NCBI RefSeq assembly: GCF_022682495.2
Contig: NC_071396.1
Span: 55,610,022-55,674,021, forward strand
Origin: Desmodus rotundus
Taxonomy: Eukaryota; Chordata; Mammalia; Chiroptera; Phyllostomidae
Direction: 5' to 3'
Length of the DNA stretch: 64,000 bases
The stretch's first letter is position 1; every line of letters starts with the position of its first letter. Shown in pieces: positions 22,291 to 33,748 of this stretch. The notes under the pieces were generated by a model, which saw only the letters and a program-made list of their open reading frames with translations, ran no database searches and was not told where the DNA came from. Both the position numbers and the translations under genes were made by a program.

Positions 22291-25280
22291 CCGAGGAAGT
22301 TTCTTACTGCATTCTATTACTGATGGGAAGCCTGAGAAAAAGTGTGCTCACTGAATGGCCCCAACACTAACAGCAGTGCTTTCTAAACCACCGAAAGGAC
22401 TCCTGAAATAAAGAATTAATGGATCCCAGAACCAGAATCAGGCTGATTGGTGCCAATGGGGTTCTGCATAATTCAGTGTTACACTGTCAACTATGAAATA
22501 TCTTTGGGCAACAGCCTAAGTTTCCTTTGAACAACATGAGTCGTCAGAAGTGGTAGGAGCAGGAGAAGAGGGAACAATGTCAAATGCATCTGAAGAGTTT
22601 GAATAAAACTGTCTAAAAATATATAAAACTGGAAAAACGTACTTCTAAATTAATACATTAACTCATGAGATATATATATAAAATGAACTAAATAACTTAA
22701 ATATTATTTGTAGATCAGCAACTATTTTATCTCTAGACTCAGAAGTGTGTATGTTCAATTGGACCCCCCCCCAAAAAAATACCTTTTTAAACATCTAATT
22801 CTCTTTGGAGAAAATGCAGGGTCACCCAGCATTCAAAGATTACTTTATATTTGAGCCCTTGTGGGTAAATAGCAAGAACTAACCTCAATCTTATTCCATA
22901 GATTACAAAACCATTCTTGGGTGTCTTCCTATGTCAGGCATCAAGCTAGTCTCTGGAAATAGAGAAAAGGTACCAAATGCTCTAAACTGTGACTTTCAAC
23001 ATTTATTTAAGTGAAAGCATTTACTGCTTTAACTCTGCCCTTCACACATGAATACAACATGTACACCTGGTTTTCTCTGTGTTTCTATAAACACAGTCTC
23101 TTCTGGCATATGCTTGATGGTGTACTCTGCGTCTCCTCTTTGCACCAAGCTGTCCCCAATGCTATGCAGCATTACATGACCCACCTAACTCTATATTCCA
23201 ATGGACATGGCTTTAACCATAAGATAAAACAACTCATGCATAACTATTGATCATCAGTTGACAGCCCTCTTCTGCCAGGGTTGCTCGTGGAGGACTGCTT
23301 TCTGGAAGAAGTCAGGCAGGACAATGAATTGCTTCACCATCTGATTCAATGGAAACCTCTGTAACCCAAAACACTTCTTCCACTGGCCTATCACACGGCC
23401 TGAGATTCATACCACAAGCCTGATTCCATGACCTAAAACACAAACAAGCCACCAAAAACAAAGCATTATGCTTGGAAGTACCACTAGGAAGGGAAAACAC
23501 ATGAGCTATCTAAGAATCACTTATTCTAAATGATATATAGACAAGTTAAGAGCAAAAACTCTGAAGCAATGTGACCTGCTGGGTGAGTTTAAAAGGGAGG
23601 AAAAAAAAAAATAGAAGGAGCAGGGTGTATTTTCCCTAGAAGAAAGGGGCCTACCTTGAAGGTAGTAAACATCTCAGGATAGCAAAGAGAATACACACAG
23701 CACGGCTAAAGGAGGGATGAGCAGAGCCTTGACAGTTTTGTCAAGGAGTGCATAAACTAAATACAGATATACAGGGTTCTGTTTGGAGGTCACTGGTCAT
23801 TTTGCCCAGCTATGACTGGACACCTCTGGGTCCAGTGCAGTCACCTGTCTAGATCAATATCCCACTGAGAATGACTCCTGACAGCCACTGCTCTTTAGCT
23901 TACCACGATACTGATGAGATATCAAGTAAATATCAAGTAAAGATGGCCATGAACCAACCATTCCTGCCTGCTGGCCACCTGCTCTTTAAAGCAAGTAGTG
24001 GAGTCATACAGAAAACCAGGAAGACATCAAAGGAAAAAGTATTGAATACGATTGATTTGCATATGAAAAATACTGTCTCCCAAATATTTCTATGCAAGCT
24101 CATTTTGTACTGAAGATATTGCTCATCTGGTCTATTCCCTTCCCTGCTCTCGCCTGCCCCTCATCTGTGAACACCCTCTTCAGAACTTGTTGCATTGCAG
24201 TGTAGGGAAGAAAAAAGGGTGACTGCTCTGTGTTCAGCATCTACTTCGGTCTCCAAACCAGAAGTACAGACTCTATACCTGTAATCTAAGGTGAAATTTA
24301 ACATGACGGCTTCTGATTCTCTTGGAATTCCAGATTCAGGTTCAAGAAAAATGAGAGAGAAAATCAATGAATCTATAAGCATACTACATGATGAGGGAAG
24401 TACAATGTATAGAGAAACCCTGAGTCTTTCCCTCAGAGAGTCACCATCTACTTGGAGAATCGAGAATCAGGAGTGACAAATGTGCCCCTTCTCCCCTAAC
24501 CTGCCCCATGATAGACATGTCTACCTCATCATGGTGTCCTTTCCTGCTGATCTTACAGGCGGCACTTCAACAGCCACCACCCATCAGGTTCCAAGTTAGT
24601 ACCTGATTTTAAGTATGTTTGCCATCCTGGATCACAAATGACAGAGGAAAAAATAAGAGGAAATTACCAGATATTATTGTGAAATACCAGGTTTCATGGT
24701 ACAGGGGGTAAGGCAGTAGGGATTCAGAGGGAAACTTCTTGGAAGCGGTAAGACTTTGTGGACATTTGGGCAGAATTTTAAAAGTGAAACAGACCAAACA
24801 GGATCACTGGTCCCCAGGTGGTAACACTGGAGAGAAGGCAAGTAGCTAACAGAAGGATCTGCCTCCTTTCAAGGCCCCCAGGCAACCAGGCTCCTCTTGA
24901 CTCTAGGCAGGCCCTCTCCCCACCCTGGGGGTGGCACCTGCAGCCCACGCACTTCATTGAGCCTCCCCCGGCCTCAGTCTGGAGGACGCAGAGTCCCCGC
25001 TGAAAAACAGCTTAGCGACCACACCGACCCCTAACCTCAGTCCACCTTACCATATTTGCCATCTCTATCTACTACTGTAATATTTTATTTAAATCAACTC
25101 ACTTTTTAATTTATATAAATCTATTTTAAAACAGTAAATACTACATCACCACCATTAGAACTGGCCATCTCACTTACCTGTATTAATTTTAAATAACATC
25201 TTTTAAAGGTATCTGTTTATGTGCTCCCTAAAATAATCCCATGTGTCACTATTAATAGGTCTATGTACCACGCCAGCTTT
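22291..25280. other. No feature recognised
   Basis: About 3 kb of mostly unique-looking sequence. All open frames are below 85 codons. A slightly GC-richer block at 24870-25030 has no CpG-island character. I see no exon. Confidence 0.45.
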
Positions 25281-25515
25281 GGTGGTTAAGGGTATGTGCT
25301 TTGAAGCAAGACGGATCTGAATCCTAATCCAAGCTCCATCATTTATTGGCTGGGAGGCCTTGAGCAAGTTATTGGAATCTCTGAATCTCCTCATCTATAC
25401 AATGGGCAAATAACTGACCTCAAGGTATAGTGTTATTCTGAGAATTAATTGAGGAAATACCTGTATTGTGCTCAGCAGAGTACCCAGAGCCCAGTATTTT
25501 TAGGGACTTCCATCT
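25281..25515 (+). repeat. MIR SINE, nearly full length
   Basis: 'TGGTGGTTAAGGGTATGTGC', 'TCATTTATTGGCTGGGAGGC', 'CTTGAGCAAGTTATTGGAAT' and 'CTCCTCATCTATACAATGGG' follow MIR in order. Confidence 0.85.
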
Positions 25516-25559
25516 ATTATGGTTGGGGGTATCTGCTCCAGCTCATCATTTTCTATACC

Positions 25560-25765
25560 ATGAAGTATCTGAGTAGAGTGAAAACAGCACGCGCCTAGAA
25601 ATCACACAGATATGTGATTAAATCCGGGCTTCCTGGTTTACAAACGTGTAGCTTGGGTACATGACTTCTTTAAACTCTCAGTTACTTCATTTGTAAAATT
25701 AAGTAAATAACAGTAAGTCCCTCTCATTGCTGAGGAATGTAAATGAGATCATATAGAAGGAGTGT
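25560..25765 (+). repeat. MIR SINE, second in tandem
   Basis: A further sense MIR: 'AAACAGCACGCGCCTAGAAA', 'ACATGACTTCTTTAAACTCT', 'CAGTTACTTCATTTGTAAAA', 50 bases after the previous one. Confidence 0.65.
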
Positions 25766-26087
25766 CGGCTTATTGTTGCTGATAAATAGTAATTCTTTTA
25801 TACACAATACCGTGTGTAGGTTTTCTTTGAATTTCTAAAAACACAGACACTTACAGGCTGTTGAAATACCCAATTGTTCCTCTGCTATAGACCCAATCTT
25901 CTTTATTGTTGAAAACACTGGATTCCCCCAAATAATTGTGCATTCTCCTTTCCATATGAACAAGCAAAAACAAGCAGAATGAGGGAAGCCTTCAGAAAGT
26001 TTTAAACCTTCATATCCAAGACCCAGGTTCCTTCCTGCAGGGCCTCTGGTTTTGCCCAAATTGGGGATTTCTCTCCTTGAAGTAAAA

Positions 26088-26135
26088 GACAGACAACTGT
26101 AATTGAATAACAATAAAAATTTAAAAAAAATTTTT
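26088..26135 (+). mobile_element. Very short L1 3' tail (~45 bp)
   Basis: 'GACAACTGTAATTGAATAAC' followed by AATAAAAATTT and a run of A matches the last bases of the L1 at 63820-63860 and the reverse of 60106-60180. Nothing of the upstream L1 3' UTR is present, so this is an extremely truncated insertion or the end of a decayed one. Confidence 0.6.
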
Positions 26136-26228
26136 TTAAAGTAGGTACTTGAGGGATAGGGAGCAGATGGGGGCTTACCCTAGTTTTTTTATTAATGTGG
26201 TAGAAATAAAACACAAATTTTAGCAAAG

Positions 26229-26256
26229 TAAAAAATAAATAAATAAATAAATAAAA
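26229..26256 (+). repeat. (AAAT)n microsatellite
   Basis: Several AAAT/AATA units occur in a row. Confidence 0.8.
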
Positions 26257-26888
26257 TGCAAATTAGATGTGACTCTAAAGATCCTTTATCTTATGGATCT
26301 GGGGAAACAGCTCCTCTCTCCGATCCAGGGGACAGGCCACTTTTCTTAACTCCAAAGCCATTCAGATTCCTGCCCTGTGAATCCATGCCTTTGAGCCAGC
26401 AAAAGAATGCACACCACACTGCCTGCCAGGGTCCTTTCTGCAATGGAAGCTCTCACCATAGCCTTTAACCCATAGGGCCTCCAAGTGGTGGCAGGGAACC
26501 TCTTAGCGGGTGGATGGAGCAGCACTACCTCCACTCATTCCTTTGTCTTTCACGTTAGCACTCCCTCTCCAGCAATAACTCCGGAATGGCTTTGCTGAAG
26601 TGGATTCATGCTACTAGAAATGGTCCTGAGATCCATAACTCATTTCACAGTGGCTGCCAAAAACCTCTCAGGTGGTGGTACTTATGGCCACAGGTCAGAT
26701 TTAAAGCTGTGACCTCAAAGAAATGCAGGTGCTTCCCATCCCATTAAAAGTGGCTTGAGCTAGACAATGGCCCCCATGGAGTCCATCAACTTTATTTTGG
26801 GTGCTAGGCCAGAGCTCTCGTTTGCTCTGAGAGAAGGAGGAAAGTGGAAAGTGGAAGTCTCTCTCAGAGACTAAGATTTCACTCAAAA
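26257..26888. other. No feature recognised
   Basis: About 630 bases with no repeat that I can name and no credible coding frame. Confidence 0.4.
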
Positions 26889-26890
26889 TA

Positions 26891-26988
26891 CAGGCTTACA
26901 GCTGTGAGTATGCAAAACACAGTTTATTCTTGTATTATTTATTTATTAATTATTGTTATTGCTATTAACCTACTTTTGCCCAACCCTG
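26891..26988 (+). mobile_element. Mariner-type MITE, copy 2 (98 bp, left end internally deleted)
   Basis: TA flanks both sides (26889-26890 and 26989-26990). The right end is intact (reverse complement CAGGGTTGGGCAAAAGTAGG). The left end keeps the first four bases CAGG and then jumps to CTTACAGCTGTGAGTATGC, so about 18 bases of the left inverted repeat are missing. Interior sequence matches copy 1 (TATGCAAAACACAG). Confidence 0.8.
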
Positions 26989-27098
26989 TATTTGTCCTGC
27001 TCAGCAAACACCACCCATTTACTTCAACAAGTCAAAAAAGAAGAGTTTCAGCTCTAAACTACAACCCAAAGAACCTAAAGCAAGAGTCAAGCCAGAAG

Positions 27099-27285
27099 CC
27101 CTGGCTGGTGTGGCTCAGTGGATGGAGTGCCAGCCTGCAAATCAAAGGATGGCTGGTTCAATTCCCAGTCAGGGAACATGCCTGGGTCATGGGCCAGGTC
27201 CCCAGTTGGGGGCACGTGAGAGGCAACCAACGTATCTCTCACACATCAGTGTTTCTCTCCCTCTCTTTCTCCTTCCCTTCTCCTT
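27099..27285 (+). repeat. VES-type bat SINE, copy 3
   Basis: This is the best-preserved copy in the window. It starts CCCTGGCTGGTGTGGCTCAG, with an A-box-like TGGCTCAGTGG at 27111-27121 and a B-box-like GGTTCAATTCC at 27155-27165, followed by the tRNA-unrelated part (GCCTGGGTCATGGGCCAGGT, then GCACGTGAGAGGCAACCAA) and a CT-rich tail. A clear target duplication was not found, so the right border is approximate. Confidence 0.9.
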
Positions 27286-27499
27286 ATAGCATCCACATCG
27301 ACTACTCACTGAATGGACTGGAATAGTAGGTAAAGTTCAACTCGAGTAGCAGTATCAACAGATAATTAGGAATGGCTGTCTGGAACACAGGGCTGAAAAC
27401 ACCAAATTGGGAAGAAGATTGGCCAATTAGCAAAGTCTATCTTAGATGCGGGATTGGGGAAAGACAGAAATTATACCATATATCTACTGACCTTACTCT

Positions 27500-27960
27500 G
27501 TGAATATTCTATTTCTTTCCAGAGTTCTTGTCATAGCATCCAAGTTGGCTTACCTGCTTATAGGTCACTCACTCCAAATCATACCCCATTCTGCCACCAT
27601 AGTCAGTAATCGAACAAGCATGTCTAACCACATCATTCCTCCTGTGGCTCACATGGCCCAGGGTCCTTAGTGTGGTGGATAATGCCCTAGAGCATTGAGC
27701 TCCAGGCCATCTCATCACTCCTGACCACAACACTATGTCCCAGTCACCCCAAATTTCTCACATTCTGTGAAATGCCCCTTCTGTTCTCACATCTTGCTCT
27801 TTTTCTCTAAGATGGCTTCACCTACCACATTCCTCTTGTGAAATTGTATACACTCTTCCAAGTTCAATTCAAGTGTCACCCCTTAGTCTCTCCATACAGG
27901 ATACACCAAGACCTTCTGTTCATATAGCTATACTGGTGCTTTTTATCACAATCTTTTAAT
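27500..27960 (+). mobile_element. L2 LINE fragment
   Basis: Diverged L2 3' region: 'CTCACATTCTGTGAAATGCC', 'AAGTTCAATTCAAGTGTCAC' and 'CCCTTAGTCTCTCCATACAG'. Confidence 0.6.
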
Positions 27961-29265
27961 GAGGATCCTTTCACTGCAAGTGATATAAACCTATCGAACT
28001 AGCTTAAGAAATAAGAAGTATTCCAAATCAACATGAAAATGGAATACACTTCCCTCGTGTTAATGAGAAGTTTGGAGACAGAGTCTTCAGACATAACCAA
28101 ATCAAGGTGTCCAAATGGCAACTTCACGCCTGCTTCTTTCCTTCCAAAGCATCTTTCTGTTGGCCTGATTCCAAAAGTCTGGTTCCCACTTGGGGGCCGC
28201 TTCGACTAAAAGTCTACCTATAGGACATTTTCGTTCTTAATAATTCCAACAGAAGTCCTGGAATTGAATCTTCTTGGGCTGTCTTAGACCATCTGCCTCC
28301 CCCTGGACCAACCATCATGGTGAATGAGATGAAATTTGCTACTTTTCCAGTTTCTGGGTCAAATTTCATGCCTGAAGCAGGAGGGATAATCAACTCTACC
28401 CAAACCAAAGATACTGACAGTGGGGGAGACTGGGTTCATCAGAAAAATATGGGGTGTTGTTTCCAGAAAAGGGAGAAATCTAGGCCAGAAAGGAAATCTA
28501 TAACAACTGTATACACACACAAAATGATGAATTTTGAGTGTATATGTCTCTTTTCCCTACCAGCCTGAGCCTGCCTCACCCCTTCCTGGGACTCAGTGGC
28601 AGAGACTTCAACGGTAGTATAAGGACAAACACTTTTCTGAACTCTTTGGAAGTGCATAGGAGCTCCATTTCAGTCTCCTGGGAATATGGTTATTAACTGT
28701 CTGTGTTTACGGAATATTTCCCCACTCTGTGAAGCAATTTATGAGTCTTGGTGCAGCTTGCAAAAACAAGCATTTCTTGACTCCTTGCTTGACAAGCACA
28801 GAAGGGAATTTATGTGAAGTATTCTTTGAGATGTATTATGTTTACTTGCTAATGAAATTTATCCCTGTTTTTGTGTTTATTTATAGCACACTGATTCAGA
28901 ACTGATGCAGTCATTAAAAAACAGCTTATGTGTGACCAATTCAAAATACAGAAAACCTCTTACTGTAACAGCAAAAATGATAAGGCAGTTAAAATGAATA
29001 AGAAAAGAAAAGCTTTTGTTAATGGTGAAAGACCAAAAAAAAAAGGGAATGGGAAATCTCTAATGAATACAGACATACATGCATTGTTCCTGAACTTCTA
29101 CTTGGAATCATATTTGATTTTTAAGTCTCTATGCAAAGAAAATCCCTGATCATTCATAGGTAATCTCTGAAAAGTCTAAGAAGGATGCATGAACATTAGC
29201 CTTAGAATTAATACTTTTATTGAGGGTTTTTTCCTCTGTTAACTCCTCAAAGTATCCCATTCTGT
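27961..29265. other. No feature recognised
   Basis: About 1.3 kb. The part at 28690-28925 looks like unique AT-rich sequence without repeat signature. Open frames are short and unrecognised. Confidence 0.4.
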
Positions 29266-29269
29266 ACCT

Positions 29270-29395
29270 GAGCTAGTAGAAACTGGCTTTCCAGTTTTAA
29301 AGACTTGCATTCAAATTCCAGCCTGCCATATTCTGGCTCTATCATCATGAGAAAACAATTTGTCCAAAGTTATTTCTAATTCTATTACAAAACAC
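29270..29395 (+). repeat. Possible MIR fragment
   Basis: 'CTTGCATTCAAATTCCAGCC' and 'TATTCTGGCTCTATCATCAT' resemble a diverged sense MIR core. Confidence 0.4.
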
Positions 29396-29479
29396 CAATG
29401 ACATTGATTTCAACGTGGCAATAGTGCAATTCAGACACATTTACCTAGTGGCAAAGAGCACATCATATGTGTTTTACTT

Positions 29480-29660
29480 AACAAACACACCTAGCACTTC
29501 TCTGTACCAGGCTGGGTACTTCAAATATAGATTTGCTCATTTAATCCTCACAGCAGCCCTTTGACACAGGCATTAGTATTATTTCCATTATATCAGTGAG
29601 GAAACTGAGTCAAAAGGCAGTTAAGTAACTTGTCTAGGATTCTGGTGAGGAAGTGGCAAA
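29480..29660 (-). repeat. MIR SINE, antisense
   Basis: Reverse-complement MIR: 'CTCATTTAATCCTCACAGCA', 'ATATCAGTGAGGAAACTGAG', 'AGTTAAGTAACTTGTCTAGG' and 'GAGGAAGTGGCAAAGCC'. Confidence 0.85.
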
Positions 29661-29754
29661 GCCATTGGCTGGACACCGGCACCCGCCACTGCAGCCATGT
29701 TTTCGACCATGTCATCACTGCCTCTCTCTCTGCTGTGCTGCTCTTCCAGGAAAG

Positions 29755-29910
29755 GGGCTTTGGAGTGAGGCAAGTCTGGCTTCAAACTCTCTGTACAACC
29801 TGCTCACTAATGACCAGGAGGCTATTTCATCTCTCTGATCCCAGATCCTCCTATGTTACATGAACATAATAATATCACATAAATCCCCTAGACCATGCCT
29901 TGCACTCAAA
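29755..29910 (+). repeat. MIR SINE
   Basis: Sense MIR: 'GGCTTTGGAGTGAGGCAAGT', 'CTGGCTTCAAACTCTCTGTA' and 'GGCTATTTCATCTCTCTGAT'. Confidence 0.65.
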
Positions 29911-30700
29911 TATTAGCTTTCTTCCTGTAGACAAAAGTATGCTACTTGCAGACAGGCTTAGCATCCAACACCAGCCAGTGCACATGGCCTTTAGGAACAT
30001 ATCCAAAGGAAGGCACAATTTTAGAAATCACCCGGTGAATTCAGATAGAGACAAAGAATGGGGTGGCATTGGGCAGGGAGACAAATATTTCAGGCTTGAT
30101 GCTCAAAAGCAAGGTTGGACTTTGAATCATCCAGTTCATTTTGGGAGTGTCAACCTAGCTTGTGAAGTGTTCACAGTGGTCTAAAAGTCTTGCCAGGGTT
30201 TCAGGAAAGAACCGGGCTACTGACCTGTACATTCAAGACTTAACAAAATTAATTCAGTATTCCCCAGCAACAGAGTAAATGATCCCCACACAGTGATGGA
30301 CATGTGTGTGAAATCCTTCAACAAAATACAGGAGGTCACAGCCAAAAGAAAGATGTTTGGCTCCAGTAACCTTCCAGCTGATGTTTTCTCATACTCTAAT
30401 AACCAAGTTGAATCATCTACACAACCAATCTAATTGATTACATTGAAATGTAACATCAAGGGTGCAAAAAAAATTAATGTTATCCAGGCAGTCTAGGGCA
30501 CATTTACATATCCTTACAAAATGCCAAGAATCAAGATAAATCAGGGTAGGAAAAAAGAAAGCAGAGTATTTATTTAGTTAGTTAGTTCCCAAAGCTGGCT
30601 GGTGTGTGAGCTGTAGACATGGGGTGACAAATACAACTGGAGTCAATCCTCACTAACCCATATATGAAAAAGGACTATTATCCATCCCATAGCAATGGCT
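29911..30700. other. No feature recognised
   Basis: No repeat or exon recognised. Confidence 0.4.
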
Positions 30701-30704
30701 TATT

Positions 30705-30875
30705 CAGCATCTCTTGGCTGGGCACAGGACTAAACACATAGGATGCACTAAGTAAAATCTTCACAAACATATTTCAGTGCAACAAGTATAACTGCTTATC
30801 TACATTACAGACAAGGAAAGTAGCTCAAAGACACTAATTAGCTTTTCCCAGTCCACACAGCTGGTTTATTGGTTT
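30705..30875 (-). repeat. MIR SINE, antisense
   Basis: 'GGCTGGGCACAGGACTAAAC', 'ATTACAGACAAGGAAAGTAG' and 'TTTTCCCAGTCCACACAGCT' follow MIR in reverse complement. Confidence 0.65.
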
Positions 30876-31485
30876 CAATGTTTTCATCTGTGAATAGAAT
30901 AAACCTAAGTCTAAATTAAAGACTTAATTATCCCACATAACAGGAAGGTCAGAGGCAGTGTGAGCTCTGAGGATGATTGATTTGGTCAACTAATAGCTTA
31001 ATGATGCTATTAAGGTCTAAAGTTCCTTCACATCGCTCAGTTCCCCCTTCCACAGGCTACAGCAGTTCCAGATGTCACATCCAGAGTCACTTCCTATGGA
31101 TTTCTCTCACAAGACAGAAATTTTCCTCAGAAGCACATCCTTGGGCTCCCAACCACCCTCCACTTCTCATTGGCTGGAAATATGTCACATACATATTCCT
31201 GAACCAATTCCTTAGAAGAAAGAATGGAATTACCTTTAAACTAAGTGGGCACATGGAGGAAGACTGGCACTGAAAAATGCCAGATTATGAATATTGGATC
31301 AAACAGCAAAGGGCAGACAGGATGTTGGCTACACTGCAGCCAATGACTGTCAATACAAGGCAGCCACAGGTGTCTCCAAAGCTACTGCTTAGATGCCTTG
31401 ATCCCAATGTTACCAGTCCATGGAGGACTGAAAAACTCCTATTAACGTCCTCTTTGAAGACAGTGCTTTTGGACACAGATCCAGC
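30876..31485. other. No feature recognised
   Basis: Unassigned stretch. The 98-codon open frame at 30977-31273 has no recognised similarity. Confidence 0.4.
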
Positions 31486-32465
31486 TGCAATTGCCCAAAC
31501 AGAACTACTTGCTTCTGTCCTTGTCCTCCTCCAGGCTGTTTATCATCCCAGCCAGATGGTCTCATTGAAATCTAAACCTAGTCATGCCATTTTCCTGCTT
31601 AACATCCATCAGTGGCTGTCTGTAGTTACCAGGATAAAAACCAAAACCCTGAATATGGCCCAAGACCATGCACAGTTTGTCCCCCACCTGTCTCTCCAGC
31701 CAGCTCCTGTCCCCTCTCTGCTCTAGCCACATTGGCTTCTTTCATACCCTCTTCCCATATGGTTTTCACAGGCTGGTGCCTCTCTTTGGAATTCTCTTCC
31801 CTCTACTCCTCACCAACTTAACTCATGCTTTGCATCTCAGTTAAACCATCTCTTCCTCAAAGAAGCCGTCTGTGACTTCTAATGGTGTCAAATCCCTCTT
31901 TTAGACCCTCTCAGCACCATGCACAACCCTTACTATGGTTTCACTTTACATTTATCTGAGAGGCTAATTGATTAATGGCATCTTGCTCGTTAGCCTGTGT
32001 CATACTCTGCTCTGGCAGCTATAACAACAGGCTAGACAGCTTAAACAACAAACATCTATTCTCACAGTTCTGAGGCTGGGAAGTCTAAGATCGAGATGCT
32101 GGCAGATTCAGCATCTGGTGAGAGCCTGCTTTTTGGTTCAAAGACAGCTGTCTTCCCACTGTCCTCATATGGCAAAAGGGGTGAGAGGTCTCTCTGGGGT
32201 CTCTTTTATAGAGGCACGGATACTATTCATGAGGGTCCATCCTTATTACCTAATTACCTCCCAAAGGCCACACCTGCTAATACCATTGTACTGGGGATTA
32301 GGTTTCAACATTCGACTTTGGGGAGGACATAAACATTCAGTCTCTAGCTGCCTATAAGCTCCAGGAAGATAAGGATTGATTCTGTGCTTACTGGTTTTAT
32401 AGCCCTGATTTCTAGTACACTCTGTGGCACATGTCAGGTTCTCAGAAAATACTGGTGGAATTAAG
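31486..32465 (+). mobile_element. L2 LINE fragment, interrupted by an MLT1-like LTR
   Basis: L2 3' region runs from about 31486 to 31985 ('AGCCACATTGGCTTCTTTCA', 'TCAGTTAAACCATCTCTTCC') and its terminus is found again at about 32347-32465 ('CTATAAGCTCCAGGAAGATA', 'AGTACACTCTGTGGCACATG'). The gap is occupied by the LTR-like element at 31990-32345, so the LTR entered the L2. The 149-codon open frame at 31277-31726 overlaps this L2 and is not a gene. Confidence 0.7.
31990..32345 (-). mobile_element. MLT1-like LTR (MaLR group)
   Basis: 'TTCTCACAGTTCTGAGGCTG', 'GGGAAGTCTAAGATCGAGAT', 'TACCTAATTACCTCCCAAAG' and 'AGGTTTCAACATTCGACTTT' are in the order of a mammalian LTR read in reverse. It is related in the middle to the element at 43938-44451. 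The exact subfamily is uncertain. Confidence 0.6.
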
Positions 32466-32751
32466 AAACAAATTAGAGAAAGCAAGAGTTCCACTTTCTG
32501 TTCTCTTAACCTCTTCACTACTGATCTGCCTAAGCAGAGTCATACCTTGACCCTTTATCTCCTGGCTCCAGGCCTTTCTTGTCAGTCTGCTTCAGCTCCG
32601 CCAACTCCATGGAGTTGGACTCAGCTCCAGATCTTTGTAACCCATTCATGGTATGCTCCAATCTCATGAGCTGGGTCTAGAAAAAAACCACAGTCTTCTC
32701 AAGTCCTTAAAATGTGCTGTAAATAATGAATAACCAAATAAGTAAACAAAT

Positions 32752-32968
32752 TAGCAGTATAGTGTAAGATTAAGAGCTCAAGTTCAGCAATATACAAACA
32801 GGGAGATCTTCATAGAGCAAACTGTGTCTGTTGATTATGTAACTTCTCAAGCATCAGTTATTTCAGCATAAAATGTGGACAACGATATTTATCTCACAAG
32901 ATTTTTGCAGGTATTCAATAAGCTAACATATATAAAACATTTAGCCCAGAAATGGAAGCTATCCTTAA
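32752..32968 (+). repeat. MIR SINE
   Basis: Sense MIR: 'GCAGTATAGTGTAAGATTAA', 'GATTATGTAACTTCTCAAGC', 'TTATCTCACAAGATTTTTGC'. Confidence 0.7.
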
Positions 32969-33289
32969 CAAACCAAATTCCTATAATTACAGAGGTATTC
33001 TTCTTAGAAAAGTTGCCTTTATAAAGAGGAAAACGCTTTTAAAAATGCAGGATAACTTAAGGCAAAAAAGGTTAAGAGCTACTGCTGTAGAGATTCCAGG
33101 CAGTGGATGCAGTGAACGTGAATAATTCATACAATAAAGCACTCGACTCTGTGAGCCCAGTTAGTCTATGTTGTGCTCAGAGCACCAGTGGAACGTTTAG
33201 GTCCAACAGAGCAGTGAAATCAAGGTTGGTTCTTCCATTTCACAGAACCCAATTAAACATTAGACTCCTTACATAAACTCTTTGCTGTG

Positions 33290-33748
33290 TTAATAAAACA
33301 AGTGAAACAGAACAAGACAAATACTGTATGACTCATTTATAAGTGGAATCTAAAAAAGCTGCACTCATATTAATAGGGTGGAATGGTGGTTACCAGGTTC
33401 AGAGGCGGCTGGGCAGGGGGTTAGGGGTGAAAACAGAGAGATGTTAATCACAATACAAACTTCCAGTTAAAGATGAATAAATTCTAGGGATTCAATGCAC
33501 AGCATAGTGATAACAGTTAATAATACTTTATTCTAAACTTGGAAGTTGCTAAGAGAATAGGTGTTAAATGTTCTCACCACACAAAAGAAATGATAATCAC
33601 GTGATGTGATGCAGGTGTTAGCTAACACTATGGTAGTAATCATTTCGCAATATGTAAGTAAACTGAGTCAACACATTGTACACCTTAACCTTACACGATG
33701 CAATATGTCAACTGTATCTCAATAAAGCTTGTGGGAAGAAAACCTTTC
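33290..33748 (+). mobile_element. L1 3' UTR and end
   Basis: 'TGTATGACTCATTTATAAGT', 'GGAATGGTGGTTACCAGGTT', 'AGTTAATAATACTTTATTCT', 'GAAGTTGCTAAGAGAATAGG' and a final 'CTGTATCTCAATAAAGCTTG' give a typical L1 3' UTR in sense orientation. Confidence 0.85.

Noticed and set aside
27099..27170. A- and B-box-like sequence as a tRNA gene
   Set aside because: The boxes belong to the tRNA-derived head of a VES SINE. No cloverleaf with an anticodon arm and acceptor stem is evident.
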